Positions 1 through 19,200 of a DNA stretch of 60,000 nt are shown in pieces. Position numbers and translations under genes: made by a program. Within the stretch, counting starts at the first letter, position 1, and each line of letters opens with the position of its first letter. Source of the stretch: Nymphaea colorata (taxonomy: Eukaryota > Streptophyta > Magnoliopsida > Nymphaeales > Nymphaeaceae). The notes below the pieces were generated by a model. It was not told where the DNA came from. It worked only from the letters and a program-made list of their open reading frames with translations, and searched no databases. The DNA is taken from the NCBI RefSeq assembly GCF_008831285.2, contig NC_045139.1:12002704-12062703 (forward strand), given 5' to 3'.

Positions 1-3000
1 CCCTTATGAAAAACACTTTGTCCTCAAGGTGTGAGGAAAATTTGGTGATTGAGACAGGCCTTCCTGCATTTAGACACCTTCCTGCCATGTCCTGAATTGA
101 AATCTTTATGGATGGGATGGTGACTAATGTCGCAATACTGCTGTGGCTGGCTTGCAACCCACAACCACCCAATCTCTGAATCTCCCCTATGCCATCAGGC
201 CTACATAGCTGTTGCTCAGACACCAAATGCATGCATTTCTTGAGAAATAGCAGTTGTAGAACCACCTTTGAATTTATCGCCAGAGTGACCTCATGTGGAA
301 GAAGCACATGATCAATTTCTAATTTTCGTGGTGCAATTGTTCCTTGAGTTTGAACAGAAAGCGAGTACAGTCAAGCCCAATAACCATATCCTTCACCTTT
401 TCTGCTGTTTCGTACTTGTAAATCCTGCACGTAAAATGCCCCACGGCCCCAACAGCAAACTCTTCTCTTACATATAAATAGGCACCCTATCCTCATTTCT
501 CACCTGAAATTGCAAGTGTAGCATTCGTGACAATAACCCTACCTCTTTAGTCGGCACCCATGAACACATAAAATGTTGTTCTTGTCAATTACCCAACAAT
601 ATGGTGATCCACTGGTATTACCAAATAAAGAAGGATGACACCACCTTCACCTCCATTCACCCTAGCAAGCTTGTAGATTTTTAATTGTGTTTTCCAAAGC
701 CCATATAATTAAGTCAGCATAAGCAGAAGTCATTGTGTATGTATCTGACCCCAAGTCCTCCAATAGGTGACCAAATTTATAAAAAGGATAATCACTATAA
801 ATCTTTTTTTTGTTCTTTTTATGCCCATCAGGTTCGTTCCTTTCAAGGTTCCATTTTTTTCAAATAGAATAGCTACCATATCTAACCTTCCCAGTAAAGA
901 GTAAACTGACCTGGCCATGACGAGATCCATAAGTGGGTATGCTAAGGAGGTATTCGATCTCAAGAGCACCCTTGGCTAGTTGGTATGGTTGTATCTGGGA
1001 GGTTGTGTCTACGATAGTGAACTGCGCAAAGCACTCTTCCTCGGGGCGAAAGCAAAGAGACTACCTAGTGGACGGCCATATACAAGTAACGTATGTTCCA
1101 TGACAGTGACCACGCACTGAACTCATGCTCCCACTCCCGATAAGGACTCCATGGCAGTGCATGCTCTGCAATCAGTAATAGTCTGATACAGTATCAATGG
1201 TAGGATTTCAAGTATGCTCCCTAACTTCAATTTCCCTCCAGGATCAGCTATATGATTGTGGTGGTAGTTTAATGATCACCAATAAATGCCCCCAAACTGC
1301 CTGTCTCGCTTTGGCAACCGACAACGGCTGGCAACAAGCTTGGGGCTGGATGACATGAGGACAATCTTTGCAACTGTCATATCTCTCTTAGTTCTTTCTG
1401 CTCTCCAATCTTTAAAGAGTTTAAGGACACTTGCCGACTCCCAAGACATTATGTCTCCGAAAAAGATATTCCCTTTCATGGTTTCAACAACCTTAATCCA
1501 GTTCTCAGTCTTAGCGAAGGAAGCATTAACAACTAGTAACCATCTTTGACATGATGAACCCACTTTATCCAAGGTAAGCTCTCGTTCAATGTTCAATGCC
1601 GAGAAACATCGAATTTCAACACCTATCCTTGAAGAAGGTGGCACCGAAGCACTCATGTCTTTGAGTGGCATCCACTAGTGGCTATCTCACCTAGAGCAAA
1701 ACCAATGATGAATGGTGGCAATTTCACAAGATGGAAAGGGTCGGCTTGGTCAAACAGTGCAGGAAAGGATGCGACTTCATCAAAAATTGGTCGAGAGCGT
1801 CATCGCTTGTCCACATGCTCCTAACAGTTATTGTCCCCATTTCTGCTATGACTAGGAAAGGATCCTTCCAAGTTATTGCCTTGTTCCACACACTACCAGG
1901 ATGCCTTGCATAAAATAGTGGAGTGTCACGCCGACCACCCACAACATCTACAGGAACTGGTAACTCGTCTATGCCTTCGCATGAACAGAAATTTGTGGAC
2001 GCCTGGACGGGTAGTGGGGATACCTCGATGCCATAGCTGCTGATGTAGTGAATGAGTCCCACGAATGATCTTCAAGGCCATCCCTTATCACTTCAGTCCC
2101 CATGTTCTGCAAAATTTCTGTACAGAGCTGTGATGGTTTTGCAACCTAGCAAGCCATCGTCAATGGAAGTCTCGATTGTCCCTGCTTCCCGATCTGCTTG
2201 ATGATTATTAGGGTCCACGCAGAGATGTTTAGGTCAATTAATTCATACATTGTTCTAAGACCAAAACTGTAGGGTCCCTCCCATGCGGGCAACAAGTGCT
2301 CATAGTGTGGCGAACTCAACAAGGGTTGAGTGAGCCTTGTCTCCAATTCCAAATAATAATGATTGTACCAAATTTTTCAGAGGCCTCTGCATACCTAGGT
2401 ACTCATATGCAAGCAAACAAGGTGTAGGCTTCGCCGGGTACTCCAGCTGCTACCGCACATTCCTATTAGTCTTCAGGCAAGGTAGAGCCCTAGCGCCTGT
2501 AGTCCGAAGGATTGGCACTTCCGTTTTCTAGCCTTTTTGGCCATCAGACGTGTCTTTACCACAAATCTGCGCATCTTTTTTGTGCTAGACTCATATCAAC
2601 GTTTTGCAAAATCCATTGTTTTCACTTTGTCACGTTTTGTTGCACCCATGGTGCCAATGAATGCGACACTGTAGGAGGATGAGCAGATGGTAGCCTGGCA
2701 TGACATTGATGTTGTATTGTACTTTGTCGTTCCTCATCTCATTCTATTCCAATGAATCCTCTTCCTCTTTTTTTGAAAAGGCAAATCAGAAGTCCTCGAT
2801 CTCTCATGCCTCCATTTTTTTCTTTCATGCCTGCCATGAGACCTATTGGGTGGCATCAAAGGTTTTGCATGCATCCAAGAAGGTTTCCATTGCCTTAAAC
2901 ACCTTTGATCCCTATGTAATGATGTGTCCAGAGCGACCTCGTGCTCTATCAATAACTCCTCTTTCGAAAGATCGCTGAATCCTGCAACTTTCGTATCCCA

Positions 3001-3553
3001 ACAGGAAGATTGCATAGAAACATTAGAAAAATGGTGTGCACCTTGCCTTTTTAATGTTGGTGATAGGACAAATACTGTAATCTTGCAGGTCCTCCTCTTT
3101 GCTGCTTGTAATCTCTTGCTTCATGAACTCATCACGAGGGGAATTGCTGATGCTACTGTAAAACTTGACCTCATGGAAGACCTTATAGCAATTTCTGCTT
3201 GAGAGGCCGGTGCTATAGTTATTGCTTGACTTGCATTAGTATGTATGTACAAAAACTCAGAGATATTCTCGGTTCCATTCTTCCTACTATCGACTCTATT
3301 GAGCAACTGTTCTAACAGCCCTCTGAAGACCCTTTGCTCAGCCATCATCATCTCCAACCCGTGATCAATGGATTCCACTGACTGTTCAATCTTCCCAAAA
3401 CTCCTTCCATCGCCTCCAAGCAATCATTCATCATTTGGTGCTCTACATCCGATCACTTGCGAAAGGATTCAAGAGCCGAGAGTAACTCATTAACATGCAT
3501 TGTGAAAAGGGCGGTATGGCTTGGTGAGAATGATGACTGGCTATGATACCAAT
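1..3553 (-). mobile_element. Degenerate internal region of a Ty3/gypsy-like LTR retrotransposon
   Basis: Read on the minus strand, this region follows an LTR and a primer-binding site at its right side, so the element runs right to left and leaves the window at base 1. At 4-48 the minus strand reads FSSHLEDKVFF, which resembles the C-terminal tail of plant Ty3/gypsy polyproteins (family knowledge, from memory). Minus-strand ORFs at 3121-3423 and 2734-3015 occupy the expected gag position but show no CCHC knuckle. ORFs at 1276-1671 and 1724-2062 match nothing I know. No reverse transcriptase, RNase H or integrase motif is visible, and 3.5 kb is short for gag-pol, so the element looks internally deleted and frameshifted. 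Confidence 0.6.
3541..3551 (-). other. Primer-binding site, initiator-Met tRNA type
   Basis: The minus strand reads TGGTATCATAG two bases inside the LTR border. This differs by one base from the standard plant iMet primer-binding site TGGTATCAGAG. It fixes the element orientation as minus. Confidence 0.75.
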
Positions 3554-3790
3554 TGTTAGCCACCGCTAACAAGTATCACACTCAACATAACTATACCCTT
3601 GCAAAAACTCACGCACACCCCTAACAACCCTAATCCCCGATTAGGGTAATTCCTCCCAGAGGGCTCTACAACTGAACTCTGCGAAAAGATCCCCCTGGAC
3701 ACACCACCTGCTTATTTATAAGGCGGACACTGGGTCAATGTTTAGGACCCGACCCGTAAGGCAGCCACGGTCTGAGACCGGTGACTAACA
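3554..3790 (-). repeat. LTR (5' LTR of the minus-strand retrotransposon)
   Basis: This 237-bp LTR is bounded by TGTTAGCCACC and GGTGACTAACA, an 11-bp inverted terminal pair with one mismatch. A TATA-like box (TTATAAATA on the minus strand) lies near 3713-3722. The partner LTR would lie left of the window. The outer flank is TCCTT at 3791-3795, which should recur as the 5-bp target duplication at the other end. Confidence 0.8.
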
Positions 3791-3885
3791 TCCTTCCATC
3801 AGTCGTCCAATTCAGCTACAAGTAATTGCATTCCCAGAAAAATTTTAACTGCAAAAATCAAAATGTAGGGCTAGGTGATAACAAC

Positions 3886-10834
<6,949 letters not shown>

Positions 10835-11683
10835 CTCTCTCGCTCTGTCCCTCCCTTCGGCCGACCAGCTTTTGAAAATGCGGATCTTCTTGTCCCGGAC
10901 CCTTCACCGAATCCTTATTCATTATTAGATCCGAAGAGGAGTCCGTATTGACGGACCCGACGACGGATCAGTCAACAAAGATTTATGGCTAAATGGATGT
11001 TGCTTAATCTACGCAGTTTTAATTCAGATTCTAATTCAATTATTGAAAAGCTATATATCTGACACAATTGGTAGCTATATCCATCAAATTGAATAAGAGA
11101 GCTTCCATGCCAAATTATTTATAATTTGTTCGAATATAAATTTTGTTTTGTCAAATTTGCCAACATTAATGGGATTGATTCAAACCAATGTTATCATAAT
11201 CAATTTAATTCGACTAAACCAAATTTTTGTTAAGTGAGCAAATGAGTATTTTATCCTACCACTAAAAGAGAGAACTGAAGTCCTTCCCCACATCCTTTTA
11301 GGGCATCAGGCTTGTTTTCAATGGCTCCAGGTAAGACTTGTTACAGTGCTTTAATTTGTATATAAATGTATCTCTTTGTTTAGTACAAAAAGTTTGACAT
11401 TACAAGAGCTCTCTCGAAATAGAGACTAGCTGCCTACCAGGTTCGTCTTTTCCATTGCACCAACCCATTGAGGTAAATAATCCAAATTCACGTTAAATTG
11501 AAGGCAAACCAATATGTTTTAGTAGCATATTCAAGAGATTTTTACAACTGATTCACGTTAAATCAACTGAATGGATGAAACCACCAAAAAAACCGAAAAC
11601 TCGTGAAGAGATTTTTACAACAGTCATTAAAAAAGGCCCAAAAATCACACGAGCAATTTAGGTTCTATGCATTTGCATTTAGA
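10835..11683 (-). promoter_or_regulatory. Upstream region of the snurportin gene
   Basis: About 100 bp next to the ATG is GC-rich and pyrimidine-rich on the minus strand, as in a plant 5' UTR. Further out the DNA turns AT-rich without a recognisable gene. No TATA box could be assigned with confidence. Confidence 0.4.
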
Positions 11684-11691
11684 GCTGAGAC

Positions 11692-11882
11692 TAGGGATGT
11701 CAATATATCCGATTTGAATCGGATATCCGACCGATCCGATCCGAAAATCAGATTTCGGATTCGAATTCGGATATGACTTTGTTTTGTCCGAATTCGAATC
11801 TGAATCCGAATATATGACTATCCGAAAAAACGGATATGGTTGAAGATGTATCCGATCTGAATCCGATCCGTTGACATCTCTA
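11692..11882. mobile_element. hAT-like MITE, 191 bp, with 8-bp target duplication
   Basis: The terminal inverted repeats are TAGGGATGTCAA at the left and TTGACATCTCTA at the right. Both ends are flanked by the same 8-mer GCTGAGAC (11684-11691 and 11883-11890), which is the hAT-type duplication length. The body consists of repeated GGATATCCGA or CCGAATTCGAA motifs in both orientations. No coding capacity is present. The TIR pair differs at one base, so the insertion looks fairly young. Confidence 0.88.
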
Positions 11883-11890
11883 GCTGAGAC

Positions 11891-12006
11891 CCATGTCTTA
11901 TGACCGTATGACATGAAACCATGGGTAATGGTCACCTCATTTTAATTTTCCCACTGGACACCATGACCTATGAATTGTATGATATGAGACCATGGTAATG
12001 GTAGCA
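11891..12006. repeat. Diverged tandem duplication of about 70 bp
   Basis: The text from 11891 (CCATGTCTTATGACCGTATG) recurs near 11961 (CCATGACCTATGAATTGTATG). Both continue into GACATGAAACCATGGGTAATG-like sequence. It follows directly after the MITE and its right target copy, so the unit next to the MITE is one of the two copies. Confidence 0.55.
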
Positions 12007-12109
12007 TTGATGATGATGCCAGACTGATGGTGGGCAGATGCTATCGCATGGTACCATGATGATGATATGAGGGGTAGAGAAGCGGCTAGACATACCACAT
12101 ATGTATATG

Positions 12110-13060
12110 ATGGTTGGTCTCAGTTGATCCGTATCAGATCCAGAGTCCACCAGTTCTTGAAACGCTTTAGAGAACACAAAAAGAAAACCATGGGAATTGG
12201 AGAAAAACTTTTCTTTTTCAGTTTCGTTCTAGCAAAGCGTCTTTCAATCGGAGCCTCTTTTTCTATGCGAGCACAAATGCAGAAGAGCCATTGTTTTCTC
12301 ATAAAAGGCTGGAAGCCCCTTTCTTTGAAATGTATAAGATTGATATCACCGGAAATGGAGAGAGTTGATTGGTAAAGTTGACAGTCGGGCTGAGGGTTTC
12401 CCAAGAAGAATAAACGGAGTCTGGGTTTAAAGGGAAGACAAAGAGTTACACCCCTCATGATAAAAGTATTGTTGGAAAAACACTTCAAGGGAGCTAAAAA
12501 TTTATCGTCATTGAATTGGTGGGGGTCGCGCGAACGCGTTCCCCCGCTATCACAAATTATAACGTCCACTCTCCCAACTTGGGGAGATGGTAGAGGGACT
12601 CTCCTCCCGAGTGCAATGGAAGCAGTCACCCTAGGCCATCGGCCTTCTTGTTCACCGATAGACCCCGTCCAGGTAAGTATGCTTTTAAACAGCCCAGCGA
12701 GTCTCTTTTATAACCGCTCTCCAACCCCGCTCTCTTTCGACGTCGTTCGATACAGGACTAAATTTTCTCCCCTGGCTGGCCGCTTTACTCTCCCTCACAA
12801 AGGGATGCACTGAGCGCTGAGTTGGATATTTTCTTTTATTCCAGATATCCGTCTAGACTATAGCGTATATCCTCTTCAGGAGTAAACAATTTTTTGTTTT
12901 TTGGCAAATTTGATTTTAAGCTTATGAAGTCTCGATCTTCTTCCTTTTTTTTTTCTTTTTCTTTTTCTCGCGTCTCAAGAGTTTTTCCTCCATCCTTGAT
13001 CAGAGTAAGATGGTGACTCGTGCCAATGGTTTCACTCAGTTCCATGGCGCGATTTCGTTG
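12110..13060. other. Possible nuclear insertion of plant mitochondrial DNA (NUMT)
   Basis: Base composition and texture differ from the surrounding AT-rich DNA. The stretch is near 45-50 percent GC, has little simple repeat, and carries a GC cluster at 12527-12546 (GTCGCGCGAACGCGTTCCCC). It supports a 169-codon minus-strand ORF (12120-12629) plus an overlapping 102-codon plus-strand ORF. Long open frames on both strands with no family match are typical of plant mitochondrial intergenic DNA. I do not recognise a specific mitochondrial gene, so this is inference. A decayed nuclear element is the main alternative. Confidence 0.35.
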
Positions 13061-13422
13061 TTATTTTCCTTTTGATTATTTGATCGTAAATGTCCTGTGA
13101 TATTATATCTTTTACCAAATGAGCGCAAACTCCAAAGAGTTTTTGTTGATCGACAACGTCCGGAAGTATACTTTTTGTCAAACAGAGTGGACAGGGAGAC
13201 CTCGAGCTAATGCTTTTCTTCTGGAGCAGCTTGCAAACTCGCTTTTTGGTATCAATTGAATCCGTTTTCAGGGCTTACTTTCTGCCTATAACCTAAAAAT
13301 GCAATTTTTTTTTTTCCAAATGTTTATACTAATCTAGACAGCAAAAGCTTTAGCCAACTGTTGAGGAACGAAAATGTAATTTAATGATAAACATTTTCTA
13401 TTTTTCAAGTTAACAAATGTTC

Positions 13423-13424
<2 letters not shown>

Positions 13425-13459
<35 letters not shown>
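13425..13459. repeat. AT microsatellite
   Basis: An uninterrupted run of AT dinucleotides of about 35 bp in intergenic DNA. Confidence 0.95.
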
Positions 13460-13460
<1 letters not shown>

Positions 13461-13959
13461 CCATTCTTTGCAAAGCTAGGCTAAAACATAATCTGTCATT
13501 TCTCGTCCAACTAACCATTATCAATTTGACCAACTTTACTTTTAATCCTTTCATTTGATTACTATTTTGTTTGAGTAGTATCATTCAAGTGAGCGAGAGG
13601 TTAACAACCACCGCTTAGAAAAAAGTCCTAAAGCCCCCACCCATTTCCCTACTCCCAAGTCCTATACTATGTTGGCACTTGGATAGAATACGGTATATCA
13701 GTCAACTAGAGTGTCACAATCACATCATTTACAGTCCAGAAAAGTAGCATTCATGGAAATCAAGCTGATAATGTGCCTTCTACACAACTGTTTGTCCAAC
13801 CAAGTATGCTACGCCCCTTGACGTCTGTTTGCTACATCATTAACCCTCTTCCATCTTACCTTCCATCTTACCTACCAAACTCTTTTGCATTCCAAGAGAT
13901 CTTGCATTCTCCTATTTCATCCACATTGGCAGCCCCATATCAACTGCATCACCACCTTT

Positions 13960-14092
13960 ACGGATTTGATGCAAATATGGCTTTTCTTTGTTTATATTTG
14001 AATATGAATTTGAACCTGAATATATGAATATCCGAAAAGGCAGATATGGTTAAGAGTATGTCCAATTTGATTCCGCAACATTGATATCCCTA
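13960..14092. mobile_element. Decayed copy of the 11.7-kb hAT-like MITE
   Basis: The order of motifs matches the right two thirds of the element at 11692-11882: GAATATATGAATATCCGAAA, a CAGATATGGTTAAGA segment, then an end reading TTGATATCCCTA (14081-14092). The left terminal repeat is not recognisable, so this copy is older or truncated. Confidence 0.65.
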
Positions 14093-14209
14093 CCTCTATC
14101 AGATTTCTACTTTCAATCTGAACTTCATAGTGGAAGGAAACTCAAGTATTGCTATAGCAATTTTTTTTCGTTTATGATTCTAGTTACACCAATACTTAGA
14201 GCCCACTCC

Positions 14210-15050
14210 TTTTACTTCTTCCCTCCCAACTGCCTTGCGTATCAAACCTGTTTGAGACCAGACGTTCGTCAACAAAGCAAATTATCGTCCCAAACCCTGC
14301 CTTCAAACCATGAAGCAGTCTCTCCAAGTTGTCTCGTTCCTTCAACTATTGACTGAACAGATTTCCATTCTTCCGTGAGGGACCATACTCCTCGCCCACC
14401 AGATTTTCTAAATCACTGAAAATAAACAAATTTTCCGACATCGGTTCCGTTCAACCATTTCATCTTCAAATTCACCTTAGACCCGGTGTAAGTTCCTCCT
14501 TAGCCCTCTGCCACGGAATCCGTCTCAAAGTTCTTAATTATGAAGTCCCACACCCCCCATAGCCTTGGAACATCTGAAAATTTTGTGAAATGTTTCTTTC
14601 CTCCTCTTCCATGCACCATACACCTATTGGCTGTGCTCATTCCCGTATCTTCCGGATTATATATCCTAAGTGAGCAACTTCTGCTCAGAGGCAACAGACC
14701 AGATAACTCCTTCCTCCAGTTCTCCTTCACACTTTTTTCTGTAATCCACCCCCCCCCCCCCCCCCCAGAGTTTCTTACCTTTATCTTCAACCCATGTTCT
14801 TTACATCAAACTTTTTCTCATATTGAATCACCAACTCTCCACAATGGGTCTCTTTTATAATGCCATCCACCAACAAAGTGCCAAGAATTATACGAAGGCT
14901 ACCCATTCCTCATCTTAGAATTTGAGCAAGCCTTATGCTCTTCTCTTGTGAGCGTGAATGTAACTATTGATGGTTTTTCAGGATTCACTCTCAACCCTGC
15001 CTGCGCTTCCAACCCAACCAGTTACTTCGACTGTGGTTGATAGATTTAAT
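14210..15050 (-). pseudogene. LINE (non-LTR retrotransposon) ORF2 remnant
   Basis: The minus strand, read through frameshifts, gives GLRVNPEKPSIVTFTLT at about 14950-15010, the motif that follows the catalytic YxDD box in plant LINE reverse transcriptases. Then comes LGTLLVDGIIKETHCGELV, like the LGxPL segment. Further on, HGRGGKKHFTKFSDVPR (about 14560-14610) corresponds to the C-terminal segment of ORF2. Stops and frameshifts interrupt it, and the catalytic box itself is not visible. The C homopolymer at 14749-14766 lies inside it. Confidence 0.6.
14749..14766. repeat. Poly-C homopolymer, 18 bases
   Basis: An uninterrupted run of 18 C residues inside the LINE remnant. On the minus strand it would encode part of a Gly run. 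It may be an expansion or an assembly length error. Confidence 0.9.
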
Positions 15051-15059
15051 CAAGTGATG

Positions 15060-16223
15060 CTTATTAAAAAAATACAGAAAGTAGTCTCGTTTTGAAATTA
15101 TAGGCAAAAAGTAATCCCACAAATGAGAATTTCTCTTCTACGTAAGATAGAGAACAATGTCAACTTTTCAAATCGTTTGCATCAACCTGGCCACAATTGA
15201 AAATGCCAGTCCACTTCCATCTCTCTTATTAGGTGAGATTTTTACTATAGTCATGGAGCTTGTTTTCAGGATTTTCTGCCCAAAAAGAAAATTTCATGAT
15301 AAATAAAGAACAATTATGTTGGTTGAGAAAATCTCAATAGGACATTATTTCAGGAAGGTGCAGCAAATTAAACAACAAATTGAAAAAAAAAAAAACAGGA
15401 TCAATATTGTTGTAGCAGGTTTGTGGAAACCCCATGTTGGACCAAAAACGACAAGGACCAAAGAGAGGATGGGAACTGAATATCATTCTATCATATAAGA
15501 AGCAGCTGAACCGAAAGGAAAAAGGGGCGAGAGATATAGGCACATGCAAGGAGAAGCAGACTAGCCGTTAAGTATATCCAGCAGAATCTTGCAGCTGCAA
15601 TGGTTCGTTCCCAAACTAAGAAAAATCAACTCGGGCCAATGATAGAACATACATGCAAACAGCAGAAATATGATGGGACGCCCAAAGTATCACAAGACAT
15701 TTAATGATATAATCAAAGAATCGAGGTCCATCTGACAATTTTCTAAGTATATGCCTACACTTCATGATAGCACGGCACTGTATTATGTGTGAGAACGTCT
15801 TATTTTCTTACATATTAAAGTTTGTAGTGGGATCCTGTGGTAGATTACAAACATCTCATATATGCAAGTCGCCTCCAAGTAGACAAAATGATCCACGGCG
15901 AGACCAAGTCCACCGCCATCGAGATTGAAGTCACCTGCCCATGCCTGATGTAAAAGATAATAGCTACACCCTTTGGTCTTCACATTTGGTCTTCAGAATG
16001 TGCTACTTTTCACATGCAGCTCTGGGACTCGTAGCGATGGATGTGCTAGCAGATTCAATTGAATATATTTACAGCTGTTTTGGAAGAAGGAAAACAGAAC
16101 AGGAAAAATCAACAGAGATCAAGGCAAACAAGTGGAGAGTCTTCTGACCAAACAAAATGTCTATAAGTTCAACCATAAGTAATCAGGGACACACCTTTTA
16201 TATACTGGCTTCCATGCGTGATG
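15060..16223. other. Intergenic DNA 3' of the M48 gene
   Basis: No gene recognised. It must contain the 3' UTR of the M48 gene on the minus strand. Short frames (15316-15498, 15334-15549, 15783-15983, 15941-16147) have no family resemblance and overlap one another. Confidence 0.6.
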
Positions 16224-19200
16224 TCACATCTGATGCTGTTGACCATACATGGTGCTCATCTCTGTCGCACGTTTAAGAAGATACCTGTATTCCTGACTTC
16301 TTGACCATTCATCAATTTCCCGTGCACGTAAAACAGGCAATGGATGAGACAGTTGGCTCGTCTGTGCATTCCTGAAGCCATATTCACAGGAATATATAGT
16401 CAATTGTGTATGTGTTTGCCTAACAAATTGCACAAATTCAAACCTAAACCAGCTCCTACCACGAAGTGCAAGCACATGAATCAGTGAAGTTGGTGAGAAC
16501 ATGCATTTATTTGTTAGCTATGAAATTTAGATGTATAAAAGCCTTACACATGGACCGATATATGTGAACATGAACTTCCAAGTGTTTCACAAATAAAAAG
16601 CAAATGAAAGAACACGTGGAAAGGCTACTGAAGATCGATTATGATATTTTCACCTTATATACCATCCCAATGGGCTTGAAGAGGCCTTGTCATATGAGCG
16701 AGCCTGCTCAAGAAAGGCATCCACATTCAACTGATCGGCCAAGGATGGGCAGCCTCCTGCTAGTTTCATCAATACCGAGATGACCACCTCTTGATTCACA
16801 AGAATACAAGTTCAAACTTAGTTATTAAAGCAAATGAGAAATGCCAAAATTTAACGCTCGAAGAGAATACAGTCATCCTCATGCAAGTTTCACATCTAAA
16901 CATAGGAAAAAAAAAAGCAATATATTTCTTTTAAGGTAAAAGATGGAAAAGTTTTAGAAAAATCAACACAAAAAGAACAAAAACAAGAGTGACTACACAA
17001 AAGGAGGACAAATAAAGTGATTACACACACACACACACACATAATAGCCGCAAAAAACACATGAACAACAAGCAAAATAAGCCAGCCAAACAAAACAGCA
17101 AAAAAAGGCCAAAACAAAAAAAAAACATTTTTTTTCATTTTAGGTGCCTTTTTATCCTTTTTAAGGAAAGACCATAGTGACACATAACGTCTCGGAGTTT
17201 TAAACGGCAAGGTTTTTCTCGGGTATAATACGGCATGCTTAAAAAATACAGGGAAAAAAGGAAAAAAAAACAGTATTTTTTTAAATTAAAAAAGAAAAAA
17301 TAAAATAAGTGAGAAAATAATAACACAAGCATCAAAAGATAAGTAGGTTTGCAACAAATAAAAAATAGAAAAAGAAAAAAAAAACTGTTTGGCATTACAA
17401 AAATAAAAAAAAATGAAAAAAAGTGAAAAAAGGCGTTAAAAATGCATTTTGTTCATTTTTCATGTTTTTTTCGAAAAAACACATTTTTTTAAAGTTTTAA
17501 ACGGCATTTCATTTTCTCGTGTTTTTTTTAAAATAATGTGTTTTTGTGACTATCGAAAGACTACTTGTTTCAATTTTCTAATTTTTATTTGTTACTTATC
17601 TATTTATTTTTTTGATGTTCACTTATTAGTTTCTCATCTATTTTATTTTTCTATAAATTTTAGGATTTTTTATTTTTTTAAATTTACCATATTTTTTCCA
17701 TTTTTTTCAAGTTTGATGTATTATACCCAAGAAAAACCTCACCGTTTAAAACTCGAAAAGGATATTTGTGGCTATATATATGCCTAAAATCAATTAGCCA
17801 AGTCCTAATAGGGGACAAATGCATTCCCAGAACAAGCATGTGGTAATGATTGTCTCTTTTTTCGAACAAAGTCAACTAAAAATATCAAATATAACTCTTC
17901 GCTTCAAAGATGATAAAAGGCTTAACTAGAGTAGCTATATCACTTAACATTACTTTTCCAAATTAAACCTGTTGGTTGCTCTAGAACTTGCATAGTAGGC
18001 CACAGAAATATCAAACTAAAACCTTAACCACATAGATGTCTAGTCAATTTCTGGCAGCTTAAAGAATGATATTCCATATTCTGAGAAGGTGGATTCTTCA
18101 CTGCCGAGCTCCTCATTTTTCTGTTTCCTTGCCCTAAATTTGAAAGGAGAACCAAAACATCCTTTTCTAGGAATATGGTAATTCAGGAGCCTCTCTACCT
18201 TCGGATTTTGCGAAACAAGAAGTGCAGCTCTATCACAAGTCAACTCAGCTGCACGGAGCCACCTGAATAGTTGTTCTTCCAAATTTTGTGCTATAAATCC
18301 ACCCAGCCCTGAAAGAAGCAGAAACACTCCAAGTGAATTTTGTCCCCTGAGTCCAAGACTCCAAACACATATATTGAAAGGTAGGCATGTGTTTCCAATT
18401 CTAGCTTTAGAATTATAGATGTTAACTCACCAGGAATAGTGTATGCACCCAAGGTCAGAATGTTGGCGAAGGTAAGCCACACCCCATGATCGCATTTCAA
18501 ATGGCCTAGCTCATGAGCCATGACAGCCTAGAAAACAAGCATGAAGAAGGAAAAAGTTAAGCGCTTTGTTTTTCCTTTTCCTCTTGATACAAATGGTGTA
18601 AAGAAGACATCCAGCAACCCGCACAAGAACATTTATTTCCTTTAGCAGTACAACTATATATTTTAAAAGTTTAACAGGCGCTATATTATATTGCCTGCTT
18701 TCTCAAACATCAACTTCCTGAATGTGCTATAAAAAACAATGTTCTTGACAGAAAGTATGCCACTTTCAAAAGGAAAAACTCAAATGAACTACTCAAAGAG
18801 AGGACTGTGATAATTGTGCAGGTTCATTCAAAATTGGATAATGAATTGTGTTCCTCAACAGTCAATAGGAATACAATCCTCCTCAATTCATGAATAGGCA
18901 TTATAGCTGTTGCTAGAGCTACTATAATCCTGCTTATACAATGATATGAATTAAATAAACTACAGAACTTGTATTCATGGGCATCATCCATATGAAATCT
19001 CTCTCTCCCCACTCTTATATATGTGTGTGCGAGTGTGTCTATGCATGTAGATACATATGAACGTGAGTATTTATATATGAATCTTCACATACATACATAT
19101 CATTCTGCAGACAGAGATTTTAAATAAAGTGCTTGGCGACTGTGCAACACAAGTTTATATTCATGCACAGTAATGACAGAAAGCATTTAAACCAACTAAG

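Noticed and set aside
1276-2062. Minus-strand ORFs of 131 and 112 codons as host genes
   Set aside because: They lie inside the retrotransposon internal region, are in different frames, and match no host family I know.
3871-3885. Stop codon at 3871-3873 as the natural end of snurportin
   Set aside because: The four codons before it are intron sequence following a good GT donor. The family protein continues well past this point.
16896-17395. Hydrophobic Phe/Leu-rich minus-strand ORFs
   Set aside because: They result from A-rich low-complexity DNA of the intronic MITE read on the T-rich strand.
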